DNA of 64,000 bases, from contig CAJQUW010007783.1 of NCBI GenBank assembly GCA_907163375.1, forward strand, positions 186,001 through 250,000, in the 5' to 3' direction. The translations under genes were made by a program, and so were the position numbers. The stretch comes from Prostheceraeus crozeri (Eukaryota > Platyhelminthes > Polycladida > Euryleptidae). The notes beneath the pieces were generated by a model that searched no databases, was not told the DNA's origin, and was given only the letters and a program-made list of their open reading frames with translations. Numbering within the stretch: the first letter of the stretch is position 1; every line of letters begins with the position of its first letter. Below, piece after piece: positions 1-14,369 of this stretch.

Positions 1-454
1 ATTTTCCCCTACAAGTTTTTTGTCTTGGTATACTGTCATGTTAGCCACGTAATGAAGTTAATCTATCAATAATTTCTATGTGAAGATATCGTCCCATAAT
101 CAATGCTCCATGCTATCCTGATGCAGACATATCTTGCTGTTTTCCCGAATTTGTTGCATGGCAAAGCATAACGATCCTTATGTAAAACGGTGCCTAAAAT
201 AACTTGGTGACCTAAGTACAGCTCCTGTCTTTATTATCAGCGCGCCCTATACGGTTTATTTGCATGTTGTCAAACCATGTTTTGAATTCAGTGATGTATA
301 AATAATTATCTAAAAAAAAGGCATAAATTAGTTTTTCTTCCGCCCTCTGAATGTGAATGGAAATCATTTTCAGTGGATTACCTTCTTCATTCATACATGA
401 TCGCCATGTTTTCTTCAGTCTGCCTGCTGACCCTTGATTATCTTAATTCTTCAG

Positions 455-760
455 AAAAAGTTCTGCAAGTTGCAGCCGCTCTCCGTCAGACGGGATGTTG
501 CTTCCCTCAATCTCCTCTGCAGATACCATTTCGGTAGACGCAGCTCTGCAGTAAATGAGTGCTTGCCCAAACCTAAGATCTTTCCCAGAAGCACACGCAG
601 AGCTGATGCACTCACATGCTATCATTTGAGCTTAGAGCGCGCACGTACTGTGAGTCGCTGGAAAAGCTTTTTGTTCACACGGCACAGCTTTGGAATCAGC
701 TTCCCCAGACAACATTCCCTGCTTAATCACATTAGAAGGTCTGTTTTTTTATTTTATTTA
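455..760 (+). mobile_element. LINE reverse-transcriptase C-terminal fragment
   Basis: The translation PLSVRRDVASLNLLCRYHFG resembles the familiar LINE tail region with R-R-x-V-A-x-L-x-L-x-Y-R-Y-x-x-G and a following RSTRRAD. The next conserved block (TAQLWNQLPQTTFPA) continues in another frame, showing one frameshift near 685. Only the last part of the ORF is present, as in a 5'-truncated retroposon, and T/A-rich sequence follows. Clade not determined; CR1/Jockey-group tails look like this. Confidence 0.65.
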
Positions 761-3700
761 TTTAAAGTAATACAATTTGTTATTTTTTCATTGAGTAACC
801 TCTAGCTTCGTTCATGGCACATGGCTGTGCTAGGGGTGAAAATTCTGTAAAAAACTTAATATCGCATGTTTACTCGTATCATGGTCGAGCCATCGAAGTC
901 TCTCACTACCACTTTGAAGTTCGTCAAAACTCATTTTCTGACATGTTCCAGCGAAATTATATGAAATCTATCACATGTGTGAAATGTTGCCTTAAATCAT
1001 CTTGCAAAAGATGAAAAAGCCTCAAATTTTGTCAAATTTCAATTATGAATGATGAGATGAGACTCATCAACTATTGTTCACGAAGACATTTGATGAATTA
1101 GCGGTCAAATTAGCACTTTGAGTGTCAGAATACAAAATAGTACACGTTACGTAATATGTTCATTTATAGTTGCATCCATACACAACTGCTGTTTTTTCTT
1201 GTTTTGGTTTGAATTCGTTATCGTCATTAGAGTCTCCTGAAAGGAAAATAACTGAAACGTTGTTTCTCTGCCATTTGTCTATATTTCAGCAGCTCGCATT
1301 ATACCTGCGGTAGGTTTCTATCCAGTTGCACTGAAGTGTTGATTATCACCCCGCATCACTGAAATTAAGGGTTATCAGTGACTGCTTTATGCTGTTACTT
1401 CGCTTTTTGAATTGTTTTTCTCATTTTGAAGGGCGGCAGGCGTCAAATATTGCAGTTCAGTTCAATCTTGTAGAATCTGTCTTTTTCTCGATGTCGAGCT
1501 TGTCGGGTTACAGCCAAACATCCGTCTAATGGTTGACAAATGCACGCAAACTCAATCTCGATGTTTCAGTCGATTATGGTGGTCGCCGGTGTATCAGACT
1601 CAACGTTACGCGTGCTCACCCGGGCGAATGCGGCTTTGATGAGATCGCGGACGGAATGATTGATAACTACTTATCGGAAACAATCTGATTCGGACGCGGC
1701 AAGTCTTTGAGCTTGAGTAGAGTATTCGATGCGTCACGGGAATTTTCTGCTGTATTTATCTTCCGCTTTAGCCGTTGAGAAATGTGTGCATCTCAGAAGA
1801 TTGGCTGCAAGTATCGACATACTCTCAGATTCATGTTGTATCAATCACTGAGGAATCAAATGCATGTACAAATGACATGTCATCGTATTTGTTATCGTAT
1901 GAATGCGTGTGCGAAAAGGTCAAGTCAATCCTTAAGGGATTGGAAAAGGAATTATTTCATTCTGTTGATGCTTACTTGATTTTCTTGCTGAAATGTCATG
2001 ATGCGAATGAGGACAATGAATTAATAACTTATCTCTATATTGTACTCTAAAAATGCATATACAGAATAACATGCAAGTGTTACACTTTTCATGGCCATGC
2101 TAACCATTTAAGTCGAACCATTCGGAAGTTAAGTCTGTACACGTACACTGTCCAACTTCCATGAAGCAATCAGACGGACATATTACTGAGATGTCTTCTG
2201 TCTGTATTAATTCCTGAAGTAATACAATCATGGACACGCAAGTCAATACATCTGCTGATATTAAAGATCTGAAATGAATCAGAAGCTGTCCCCTCACCAC
2301 GTCATTCGAATATCTTGACAGCTCCTGCTCTTATTAGCCCCGACGAATAAGTGTGGGTTTAACATTTATTTTGCATATTTCAGTCTTGATAAGAGAATAA
2401 CAGACTCATGAAGTGTGGTGATGAGATATCATGAAATCTGAAGCATATAATGAATTAATTTGTTAGTTTACAATGAAATATATCACAAGGGTCAGTGTTT
2501 TATCTAATTAACAAACATCAAACACTTTGGTACTTTCCAGAATGAAGACAACTTGTATATCTGCATATTACGTCTGTATTCCTCAGTAAGTGATTATTAT
2601 AACTATATGTGTAAATGCTTCGATATCCATAGGCAGTACTTAGAAATTCATATTGTTATGTTTGGCTTATCATGCTCCATTCCCTTTAGGTATTAGATGC
2701 TTATCGCAGATAACATGACGATCTAACTAACTTAATGTACAAAAGATGTGATGATGACACTTAATTCAGATGTAGTGAACCGTGTAAGTCTTTTGTTTCT
2801 TGTCACATTCCAAACAAATGGTAAATTCACTAATAGTAAATTATCTTGCTCTGCGACTTGATCAATGCACACTACAATTTTATACCTGCATTCCATAGCC
2901 ACCAAACTTCTTGTGATAGCCGGTGCGACGTTATCCACATGTTCCATATGCGAAGTGTGCAGTACTCTTGCCTGAGACCGACTGTCAAGTGCTGTTATCA
3001 AACTGTCAATTACACATGGTTATTAAGAGTCCAAAAACTTACGGAAAATAGGATTTGCATGTGTTTTATTTAATAATGAGCTCAGTACTTGTGCTGACAC
3101 TTATTATGGCTGACAAGATCTTTGACACCATACGAGGTCGAAGATCATGTTCTTCACCAAGGTTATGTGGCAGCGCCGATGCTTTTCATCTTACGCGAGC
3201 CGCTGTCATTGACCACCAATGCATTTAAGTCAGTGTGGCATTTCTGGTGCAGCTTTGATCTGAAATTTGCCATCGAACTTCAAAGTTTTGGGCGCCGCTT
3301 TACATGATTATTTACGGCATGTGCTAATGCACTATTTTCATCCACTAGATGCATAGAAGTTACATAACTAATTTTTTTAGTAGCTGAATATCCTCCCTGT
3401 TACTCAAAGAGAAGTGTAAAGACAAGCAGTTGTTTTTATTCCCAATTCGTTTCATTCGCAATCACGTCTGTCCTTGTTCATTTATTTACAAGTAGATCGG
3501 ATAGAGCGCATTTATTTTGAATTGCGCTGTAGATGCTGGACTGTAATGGGATGAATGTAGCATTCTTTTAACAAATGAGTGAAATCGCCAATAGTCTTCT
3601 CAAACTGCCATGCAAAGGATATGTGACCACTTTCCATTATAGGATAATAATGTGCTTTAGAAAAAGTCAAATATCTTCGAGATTTCCTTTTAGAACAACC

Positions 3701-6700
3701 ATATGATGACCTCCTCCTCGATTAGAAGCCTTTTATGTTTGCATAGACAATGTAAAACTATGTCTCTGAAATTCTACTTCGTAGTATATTATTCGTTGTC
3801 ATTTGGGAAATCATTCAAGAAGCTTTGATGCAAGATAGGGCTTTTCTAAAGTATTCACTGAAAATGTATTGAGAGACTTCATCATTTATATCATCGTGCT
3901 TAGGTTGCAATTGAAGTTTATACATTATAGAAGTTTTTCATAAAACGGTGCCGGTTTTAAGTGCAAACTTTATTTTATTGAAATGTCAATGTCAGTCGGT
4001 TGTCAACAATCTATCTCATTTATGATGATACTCTTAATATCATGAAATGAGACAATTGAGCACAACACGGGGTCATCATTCAACTGAAACCACACTTATC
4101 ACCACACTTAGCGGAGGAACTCTGCCTTCACTTCGTTTGTAAAAGCTTGGTGAATGGCTCTTCAATGTTAATTGCCAATTAAGCTGGGATCTACCATGGA
4201 CAGCTAGAATTCTAGATGTCCGTGGATCTACATGTACTTTATGACTTGCTTCTAAACAGCCCATCAGCGCTTCCTCTGTCCAACTGAAATGTGTATAGCA
4301 AAGTCTTGTTCTGGTTATCATTTGTTTAAAATATATGATTATCTTACCTTGATGATTTATTAAGTCTTTACTTGCTGATTAATGTATTTTTTGCTAATTA
4401 GATTGCAGAATTCATAGATATTGTTTTTATTTTTGAGTAGTATGAAAATGAATCAAAGCGGAATAGAAACCATTGAAGTCAAACAAACAATGAAACCCAC
4501 AGCTCTCTCGTTAGGAACAATTGAATAGAAAATGCACTTTTCCAAATAAATCGACTTGACAAGTCTCTAATTCTGATTCCATAAAACAAATATTATTCGT
4601 TTGTGTGTGAGTGCAGTGATGTACAATGAACCTTGGAAGTTAACATGATGTTTCGTATACTCACAGACAAAGTAAGGTGTAGGATAAGTGTTACACTACT
4701 GTAAGTGTTCACAAGGAAGGAGATTCGAGACAAGACAATGCGGCACTTAACCTCACAGATGAGTCAAGCAATTGTGCTCCCGACTAACACTTGAATTGTG
4801 TTTTGATGTATTCCTTGGAGCCGCAACGCCAGTCAGAATTCGTCGTTTTTGCGGTAGACATTTACTCATTGATTTGCTTATATTCTTACTTTAGCAATGC
4901 ATTTCGTAACCAGTGATGATTAAGAGAACATGTGAATTGTCGATGGTAGTTTTCTCAACGAAGCATTAATTGAAACAGTATTTGCAGCATTTCTTTCTTT
5001 AACCATATTTTGAAATTTGGAATCTGCTCGAGAATTCGCATGTATTAGTATGTAATAAACACTATCTGAGATACGTTGCAGACATCTGCACAGTGGCCTT
5101 GTAGTAGCGTTGTCAATGCGCACGAAAGAACTGAGTTCAAACGTAAGTTCAGCAAAATACACCGCTGCGTTTATTTACAATCGCCTGTGCGGCGTTTATT
5201 AGAATGTGCGATTTCCATTTATGACATTCCTTCAAATTGAATAGCAACATTGATTTCAAGTACATGAACTTTATAGAAAAGTATCAAAAAGAACAGAAAG
5301 CTTATTTAGCATGTTTCTTACTGTATTACGGATTTAGTCATTGTCGAATGTCGGCAAAGTGTGGTGGTTTCGACGCTGACTGAACACACCGTAGAACTAA
5401 TTTCTTGGCATTGGCGGCTCTTGTGCTTGCGGGTTCCTTCCCATGGGCTCATGACATTCAACGAGACGGATTTTTCTCGCTTGATGTAGTGAAACCTTCA
5501 CTCTCTTTTCATTGCATTGTCCAGAACTACGGAGCTGATCATAAAAAACGGACCACCTAAATTATGTCGAAATTCAATTGATTCTCATGTTCTCTCATGT
5601 CTGCTAGACAGTGGTTAACACATGAAAATCGCTCAATTTGCACATCACAATTTAAATCAACAATCTGCTATGTCGATGTTGTAATTGTTTGTGCTTCATC
5701 GTTTACCTGCACCACAGAGATAGATTCATTTGTAAATAGAATAATTAGATATTGAGTTGCATCCTCAGTTGAAAAATGGAAACATACCTGAATAGCTGCT
5801 ATTTCATCGAAGATCAGGAATCATCATAGATTTATTTGCTCTTAGGGCGTACGTATTCTATCACAGCCATTGCACGCAATGGTAGCAAGCGACAGAGATT
5901 GGCATAGATATTCGTCTCTCTTCGGCTTATGTGATTGGCCAAGCGCGCGCATCGCAGAAGTAGCTCTTATCAGCGAACACAAGAACCTCAAAAGTCAGAC
6001 TGCAGGCTGGCCTGTCAAGTGAAAAGTACGTATCTTTAACTCATTTTTTCTTATTGATAAATTCGTCAAATGGAAATATCATTCGCACCGTTCGGCTCTT
6101 CACGATCTAAATTCACTTACTGTGCACGTTTAGTGTAGTCTCAATCTTCTGGTTCTTCATAATTTGACTTGCATTACGTACAATGGAAAATTGATCCTCT
6201 TGCCCCCTCGAGACTAGTTCTGGCCGTGACCATCAGTACTGAGGAACGTCATCACTAGACCCAAACACGCAGACAATACAATTTATCTCTGTGGTGTGAA
6301 CTTCTTTGTCTTAATCATAAAATAGATAATCAGTCAATAATCGCCCCCAGAGCTCCCGCTCTAAGTTGATTGGATTTTCTGTGGGATATCTTGTTTCTTC
6401 CTCGTCTTGGTTACAGAAAGAAACAGAAAACTGTCTACACTCTACAGGTATGATGAACATACAAAAGGAGGGAAAGGAATTTGGGTTGAGATTTTGTTTA
6501 CAATTGCCTTTCTGTGACTTTTATAGATGCATTCTACGCTCTTGTTCAGCACTCAGCGTCACAAAATTATAGCAAAAATGACTGAAACCTTTTGACAGTA
6601 TAGTTACAGGCTGCACGTAACAGCTTAATTGCTAGAAAAGCAGACGTCAGTGCCGCACTGTCCTCGGAGAGGTGCAAACCTGTCTTTTGAACATAAGCAA

Positions 6701-7916
6701 ATAATCCTATTCATTGACATTATGAACCTAAATGGCGATGAAAGCGAGCTAAATGAAGAAAACTAAATCATTGGAACGGAATTGTAAATATTGACTCATG
6801 TCTGGCGGACTGTTTGCGGTATATTAGAAGGAGGTTGGTTTTGTTCTTAACTATGATGATGTTGGATCGAAATTGGCATTGTATTGTGTGTCATTCGTTT
6901 TCTCATGAATAATGCCATCCTGATTTACATGCAAGTATTGACTGTAACTTATTTTGGAGACCAGTGTATCTTAGAATTCGCTATTTATTATAAATGGATT
7001 TTTGTCACTTTGTTCTGCACGTGAAGTTGTTGTGAGTTTCATTATTAATGAGAATATTCGCAGGATGTGTCTCTTATTTCGTCATTTGAATGAAAGAATC
7101 CTTGATGTACCTATTTTGCTGCTCAATACCTCACATTTGTCTTCGAGCTAATAATTTTAAGTTATTATCACGCAGATTCTACGCATCTGAAGCTGTAAAC
7201 TATACTTTTCAATAACGTCTGCAAGTGGATATTAAGTTGCAGATGCAACATTTGATGAAAAATGTCGTCAAAATTTGTTAATCGCAATTTGTGATTATAT
7301 TATTTCCAAAGTTCAAAATTCTCAGGTCACATCAGGAGACAGAAGGAATTTATATCTTGCAAGCTGTATGCGACTTAAGTTAATGAGACATGTCTCCTAT
7401 GACATGATCTGAATAGGCGAAAATTTGGGAGGTACGGTGTTCACAGTAACTGGTCGATAGCTGTCTAAAAGAAGTTATTAAGTAAAGTTTCTCTATCGAA
7501 GATGTTCTATGATGATATAACTTCATCTCCCAAGAAATGAACTTCAACATTTTTGAAGACGAACATGTAGGTCTGCATTTAGTGTAGCAGATACATGTAT
7601 TGTGTTAGATGGTCTATTATTCCCAACTTTACGTAGTTATTTACTTTTTGAAATTCGACATACATGATTCCGGACATGTAAAAGGAGAGCTGTATGAAAG
7701 TCGGACTTGTACGCGTTGTGTACGTGATTGATGAGGAATTTATCAAAAAATGTATGTATCAAATATTCCTAACTTGAAAGATAGAAAAATCATCATTCAG
7801 CAGATACTTAAACTCAGCTAGCAAAAAACCATTAGTTCAAATAAATATAGTTTATAAATTGACTTTAATATACCTGAGCGGTCTGGCTCTATTGCCCATT
7901 CAGCTGACTCGATTGC

Positions 7917-8295
7917 TTTTATTTATTTATCTATTTTTGGCTGTACCCAAAAGAGGCTCACAGCGCGCAATGCATGCAAGAATGCAAATGTCAAGGAAAT
8001 GAAGTTAAAACATTGTTTATCAGAATCTTCCTCCAACAACGCTTGAAAGTCAATAAACTGTTTGCATTTCGAATATCTTAAGGGATGCAATTCCATAAAG
8101 TAGGGCCATTAAAGCTGAGCGCTCGAACAGTTTGAAATATTGACACTTTAAATAGGCAGCTGTCTTCAGATGAGCGTAGATAGCGTGAAGAACGACGAAT
8201 ATGCAGTAACCTAAATATATGCTCCAGTGATCGCAAATGAAATCCTTTGTAGCACAAACTAGCAATGAGTTCAATGCGTTGATGAAATTTTAGTT
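7917..8295 (-). mobile_element. LINE (CR1/L2-like) 3' fragment with short-repeat tail
   Basis: Read on the minus strand, the frame contains HIRRSSRYLRSSEDSCLFKV followed by ALSFNGPTLWNCIP. The FNGPTLWNSLP block is a standard C-terminal motif of CR1/L2-group LINEs. The element ends in a run of ATAAATAAATAAAAG (plus-strand 7917-7930), the kind of short tandem tail these LINEs leave. Strongly 5'-truncated, with an in-frame stop after the IP codons. Confidence 0.6.
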
Positions 8296-10699
8296 TGATG
8301 CGTTTATGCTTTTACCGTAACTATTTTACACTACCGGTACTACTTTTACTTTAACACTTCGAAAACTCTCTGATTCTATTCACACGTAACTTTCCGCTTT
8401 CGTATCTGTAGAAATACTTTGGGTATCATTCAAATGTACGACAAACTTTCCATTTTAAAAGAAATTCTTACCAAATGTTACTTTTAAAAGAATAATGTCT
8501 TTTTCGATTTTTTGGTTACTTCGATCCATCTAAATAGTCGCACCCCACTTACGTAGCTGAATGGTTTGAATCTTTAAGGCGCAAGCATGAGTCACACGAG
8601 ACAATCATTTGAGTTGTCTGTGGAGTTTGAGAAATTTATCGCCTCACTAAGATAATCGCTGAAGGTGACTCCATTGTTGATGACCTCATCGGGCAAATAA
8701 CATTGACATTGAAACTGAGAGCGTGGCGAAGAATTGGCGTCATCATCGTTGACTGTAGTGCATGCCGGATATATAGTTACTTCTCGCTGTCACAAATTCT
8801 TTCTTTGTTGTGAAATTGGTGAGGGAATGCGAAAGGCTAGGCATAACTCGGACGAATGTTCCCACCGTCTTTACCGGCGCCGAAGAACACCGAGCAGTGG
8901 AGGGACTCATATTCGTATACCCCCTCTGAGTTACTGCTTATCTCATGCTCTTCAGTACTCAGAAATACTATTGATAAAATAAATATGTGTGCATTATCGA
9001 CTTAGAAGAGTATTATATTGAAATATGTGATTTTTCCTTCATTTTAAGGAATCCTTCGCCACCCTCAATGCTTCAATTTCTTGAAAATGATTTTCAAATG
9101 ATAAAAGTGCCCCATGGGGGCAGCCCTTCCATATTCTCAAGACGCTTTTCATGAAATCCCAAGCCTGTCCTCATCAGTTTCTCAGGCTCCTTCATCAAGT
9201 TCCAAGGCACCCGTAAGATGCACGGCGTCGTAGTGAAGATGCAAGGTGTCTTCATAAGGATTTCATCCTTTTTATAGGGATTTGACATCGTTTAGCACAA
9301 CTTTTCCGCGACATCTCATGAGCGGCAATCCCATCCCTGTTTGACACTCTATAAAATTAAAAGTGTCTTCTCTCATGTCATCGATAATACCCGATATCAA
9401 AATAGGTGATGGAAGGAATGTACAAGGGTGACTGATTATACCAGTATGAAAGTATTTACGCATGTTCAAACGTCTGGCTTTTATCAATATTTTCTTTTTC
9501 AATATGAAATATATTTGAAAAATGATTTCAGCCATCCTCCAGAATTCTTTATCCTTCTGTTGTTGACGATCACTATGATTTTCAGTCTTTCTAGCAGAAA
9601 TAGAGCATTGAGTAGTACCAGTGGAATTTCATTCTAAAGATAGATTTCCAAAGCACTGGCTTTTACAGTCACAGAGACATTGAACTTTATTCTCCATGAT
9701 TCCCGCCGTATTACTGTCATACATGTATACGTGTAGGTGCTCATGTTTGTCGCATGTTTCCGCAGCAGTTTCCTTGATTTTAGATAATATGTCAGGAGGT
9801 TGTGAAACATTTGACTGCGTTTAGAAATTATCTAAATGTCAATAATTGCATTGCTGGCAGACAGTAATTGATGTACTGCCGCCATCATAGGAATTCCTTT
9901 ATTGATTTTTGTCACAACTGTCAATTAGCAGTGACATCTAGTCAATTTTAGGTGTACTGACTCTGCATGTACCTATATATCAAAAAGGAGCATCACGCCG
10001 TTGAGACTCTTAGACTTTATTTGATGAAGTATCTACATGCATTTGAAATCTGAAGAGTCGAAATTCCATCAATTTTAGAGAAACATCGTATCTTGGCCGA
10101 ATTCGGCCAGTCATGCAATTGAATCTTTTATTCTTGAGTTAACTCTTCCAGTACTTCGTCTACAGAGTCCCAATATATCAATCATGCCTGGATATTGAAA
10201 GTATCAATGAGTCATGCAGCCGAGGCCGCAAGGGTCTAGGGTTCATTGATGCTTGAAAAAGCTAGGCATGATTACTATTGTAGTGAATGCGTGCTATGAT
10301 TCATGCACATGTAGAAGTCTGTGGAAGTTTCTGACTACATACATAGATAGTGGACTTTCATTCAGTAGCCGGCAACAACGACGATTGCAATACCGCATAG
10401 AATTCACTACAATAACTTTCATAACATGTACATTTTTCCGTTTCGCTCTACATGTTCACTTTTGCTGCATTCAGCATGATGGCCAATATACAAAGAAATT
10501 GATTTATAGCTTCAATAGCTACGAATTTGCGATTATGGCACTTGGATTTGTTTCAATCAGTTACTTTCACTTCGTAATTCTTAATTTGGCGCTTTCTTCA
10601 TCTCGCGATATTTTAATCTCGTCACATCACGATATTCCTCCCACAAAAAGCTTTGCATCACAATTAATGTTAATCAATTTATTATTTGAAGTGAAGCAA

Positions 10700-11160
10700 G
10701 TTGAGGTTTCATGAAAAGGTCGCTCAACTCTTTCTTTACCACATACCTTTCATCTCAAATTACTCGAGGTCAATCACGTAAAAGCTGTCAGATTGTGCCA
10801 GTCTTAAAAGTTAATTCAAACTATCTCAGTGGATTGTTTTCTTTCGCGTCATCAAAATATGGAATTCATTGAACCATTCAATAGTGAAAGCTCCAACCTT
10901 CATGATGTTCAAGAAAAGACTCAAATCAGTTGATCTAAGTGAATTTTGCTCATATTGCTCATACTGTGACTACTAATATGTGATGTCGTATAAAATTATT
11001 TGACAAGTGCTTTTTATACCTGATGGTAAATTTTATTTAGATACAGTCCTACATTCCATATTGAAGATGATTCTCATCATAATGAAGATCAAAAAGAGTC
11101 TCAATCTCATTGATCCGAGTGAATTTGTATATATTGTGACCATGATCATTAAAGTGTAAA
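10700..11160 (+). mobile_element. LINE C-terminal fragment with duplicated 3' end
   Basis: At 10858-10976 the frame reads IWNSLNHSIVKAPTFMMFKK RL, then KSVDLSEF and a stop, a typical LINE tail (WNSLP, then AP-S-x-x-x-F-K-x-R-L). A diverged second copy of the last part (KKSLNLIDPSEF) lies at 11046-11130. Weak similarity upstream (TRGQSRK) suggests the fragment begins near 10700. Clade undetermined. Confidence 0.55.
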
Positions 11161-11254
11161 TTTTGTATAGATGATTTTGTTGCATTCATTTCTATATTAG
11201 ATGTTAAGCATTTACGTTCTTTTGCTCCATTGTGAGGACTCCCATCCAGTGAAC

Positions 11255-11470
11255 TCTTATCATGTCGTGTTCATCACTCTTCAAATTTGTAAATGTAGGC
11301 CCTATAGATCTCACGTATTTTGTTTATGGTATATGATGTATATCATGATGACTCTGAAAATTTATAAATATGCAGGTCTCATAATTTGTCTATGATCGTG
11401 TATGATACGCATGTACATCATTATCACTCGGTAAATTTGTAAATATATATCTCATGTATTTTTTATTGAT
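11255..11470. repeat. diverged ~75-bp tandem repeat, three units
   Basis: Anchors AAATTTGTAAATGTAGG (about 11283), AAATTTATAAATATGCAGG (about 11357) and AAATTTGTAAATATATATC (about 11433) are spaced 74-75 bp and each is followed by CTCA(C/T) and a TATGAT run. It follows the LINE fragment and may be part of its 3' UTR. Confidence 0.55.
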
Positions 11471-11728
11471 GCTAAACTTTGCGTATGCATATGTTACACG
11501 TGTTATCAACGCTTGCTTGTAAGAGCCCTTGCGACCATCGCTTTGCGTTTTCTGCATATTTCAGAATAAACATTTATGACTTATGAAATCAAAAACTCCG
11601 CTGTCAAACTAACAATTCTTGAAATTTGTCTCATCTTGTGATAACTTAAGACAATGATTAGTTAGTAGTTGAATATCTCTGTCTAGTTTTCTGCAATCAC
11701 ACTTGCATTTCACATTTTCTTTCAACAG

Positions 11729-12144
11729 CTCCCAGCGGTCCGCCTCGCAGTGTCTACGCCACTCCCATTTCTCAAACCAAGATCATAGTGAGTTGGTCTC
11801 CACCACAAGAGCAACACCACAATGGACCTTTACTTGGATATATCTTGCGCTATCGTCCTTCCAAGTACCTCCGCTTCCACACCAAAAACATCACTAGATC
11901 GGACACACGGCGGTATACTCTTGACAACCTTGTACCATTCACCGAGTACGAGGTTTATATGGCTGCTTACAACGCGGAGGGTCAAGGAGTTTTCAGCGCT
12001 GCCTTCCCAGTCATGACTCAAGAAGGTGTGCCTGGAGCACCGCCAACCAACGTTACCTTAAATGCCGTCAGCTCAACCAATATCTTGGCTTCTTGGATAC
12101 CTCTTCGTCCGTCGGACGTCAATGGCATTAATCTGGGCTACATG
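11729..12144 (+). CDS. sdk: sidekick exon: FN3-2 and first half of FN3-3
   Basis: The exon follows a pyrimidine-rich acceptor ending in ttcaacag and enters with two bases of a split codon (Ala if the previous exon ends in G). It reads PSGPPRSVYATPISQTKIIV, then the strand-B core SWSPP, NGPLLGYILRYR, an N-glycosylation site (NIT), and the FN3 tyrosine corner YEVYMAAYNAEGQG. A second FN3 domain begins at GVPGAPPTNVTL and breaks after VNGINLGYM. That matches the sidekick INGINQGYKL region. The donor is ATG|GTAAGA, phase 0. The previous exon is not in the window. Confidence 0.92.
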
Positions 12145-13861
12145 GTAAGATTCAATTCACTTTCAATGAAAGATTCACGAGATAATTCAGTGCCAAAATA
12201 TTAGAAATCCAGCAATCCGGTATGTCAGGCGAATAGCTGGATATTCCGAAACCAGATAGTCGGATAGTTACTTTGATAATTGCTCTTCTGATCACGTGAT
12301 TACTCATTGCCTGCATTAATTTGTATTTTTAGTGTGGGAATAATCGCAATCTACCGTACATTATAAATCCAACATGGTGGCAATATTCCACCGCTAAGAA
12401 GAAGAATGTGTCTGTCTTTCACATCATGCGAACAGTGGAAGTCTAGTGTTAAGTTTGCAATATCACAACAACGGCCATCCTCTGACGAAATCAGTAAAAT
12501 CCCAATGTGGCCAAATTTGTTGGTTTCCACGAGAAAGGGGATCTCGCAACGTGCGACACGGGAGAAGACCTCCCGACTGCTCACTTCAATTATCGTTATA
12601 CTAATTGCGCATGGTTCGTGTGAAGCTAGAAAATGCTAGCTGAGTTTTTGTGATGATATTCATGAATTCGAATATCAACATCAACTGCATCCTGATGTTC
12701 TCGTGCTTGAATATGCGAGTTTGAAAGTGAGAATGAGATACCAGTTCCTTCACTTTTCTCCTTCGCCTCTCATCACCTCGGTGTTCCTGTTATTAGCCCC
12801 TTAGTTATTCACTTATGTATCTTTTTCTATACTCCATAAATGCTTGGTTACTCATCTTTATCATCTCATATTTCCTTCTTCACTTTTCTAATTGTTTTTC
12901 TTTCATCTTCGACCGAAGGACAGACTTGCTGCACAGACTCGTCCGATTCACTCAAGCTATGATGAATGAAAAAAAAGAAAAAAGAAAACACGTGCAATGA
13001 AAAAGTATATCTGGGGAGGCAACATGTTCATCAAGTTTTATGCGTATCTAGATGCATACCATATTGAAGAGAGAAATTGTTATTTCAATCTTGTGCAAAG
13101 AATTTATTTCCAACTGCATCAGAAGAAGTTCTTTTTGAATTTGGAAAGTTGTGCTTTCGCACATGAAACATTGTCTGATTCTATGACGATGAAAAGAATG
13201 TCATAATCTACTTCTGCATGAGTGCAATTTCAAAATCCATTCACACAATGTAAACAAGATGAACTTTTACGCCACTAGCATTTTAATTTGTAATTCAAAC
13301 TGAAACATAGATTAGCCAACGAATATCGGTTTAACTCAGTTGTTCAGGCGAGATTTGTCGATTCATTGTTTCTAATATATCGGCCGAAAATCACTTAAAG
13401 CTGTGTGAACATTGTCATCCTCGTTAAATCAAATGAAGTATTCATGAACAGTATAAAATTTTACACCACTGTCATGATCATCTTTGTGGATAAAATCAGA
13501 AAGAAAGACATGACCAAACTCTTGAAGACAAGTGTCGATTTAAGTGAAAGTAAAATGAGTTCAGTTCAAAATATTTTGCTCATAATTTATTTGATCTATG
13601 TCCAAACATTGTTCTTTTGTTCAAAATAGCCCAGTTTCATTCAAAATTATGATATTGTGCCAATAAAAGGTTTTAATGATAGCTCACTGATGTTTGTGTT
13701 AAGATTTAGAATTCCGAATAACCCCTCTTACAGGGTTAGGTCAGGATAAATGAAATATTCATGCTGGCGTATTGTTGGAACTAATTGTGAGAATGTGTAC
13801 AAGAGATAACGAAAATTGATTATAATTCTAAGTTGCTGCTATAAAAGCCTGTCAGCAACAT

Positions 13862-14368
13862 TCGGTCAAACAGCAATGGGAGAGCTCCTTCCCATTCTTA
13901 CGAACAGCAGCATTTCCTTCCGAAGTTGAGGCCATGTTTTCAACATGTGTATGCGAAGTGTGATGATGTATACCACTGAGATGTGGCCAATCACTATGGA
14001 GGACCTCAATCGTTTGAGCCGCGGCGACATCTTAATGATGAGATGGATTTGTTCCAAACGGCTAGTTGATCGGGTTCCTACTGATCATCTCATGAGACGG
14101 CTTGGCATCCATCCATTGGAAGCTGTCATTCGATCGGAAAGACTCCGTTGGTATAATCACGCGCAAAGAATGCAAGAGGACTCCTGGACAAAGGAAGTGA
14201 TAACTCTGGAGGTAGAAGGACGCAAACCAAGGGGACGACCGAGGTAGAAGGGGACAATGTGCGAGCCGACTTCAGAGCGTCAAACCTTGGGTGTACCGAC
14301 GCTCAAGATCGGAAAGCGTGGAGAACCACCATCACACCGGACCGACGTCCAACATTCGCAGTGAAATG
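13862..14368 (+). mobile_element. RTE-type LINE 3' fragment
   Basis: The frame from 13945 reads MCMRSVMMYTTEMWPITMED, LNRLSRGDILMMRWICSKR, then RRLGIHPLEAVIRSERLRWY, HAQRMQEDSW and GRKPRGRPR. It is the RTE-style C-terminus (VRSxMLYxSETWP, RLRWxGHxxRM, KPRGRPKKTW). Similarity resumes after a stop: DAQDRKAWRTTITPDRRPTF to about 14365. The segment before 13945 (MGELLPILTNSSI) belongs to the same protein. A SINE-A in opposite orientation abuts its 3' end. Confidence 0.75.
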
Positions 14369-14369
14369 A

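Larger units (their letters stand above)
1..11728. other. upstream intron or 5' flank of the sidekick exons
   Basis: No Ig or FN3 exon was recognised. It holds three LINE fragments (455-760, 7917-8295, 10700-11160) and a 75-bp tandem repeat (11255-11470). In 1-454, 761-7916, 8296-10699 and 11471-11728 I see only AT-rich unique-looking sequence with short chance open frames and no coding signature. Confidence 0.6.

Noticed and set aside
434-805. 123-codon open frame as a host gene.
   Set aside because: Its sequence is a LINE C-terminus with a frameshift.
4076-4321. 81-codon minus-strand frame as a LINE RNase H or small gene.
   Set aside because: No motif could be matched with any confidence.
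12351-12639. Overlapping 77-codon frames on both strands as a small gene.
   Set aside because: No recognisable domain, no splice context and no conserved pattern.
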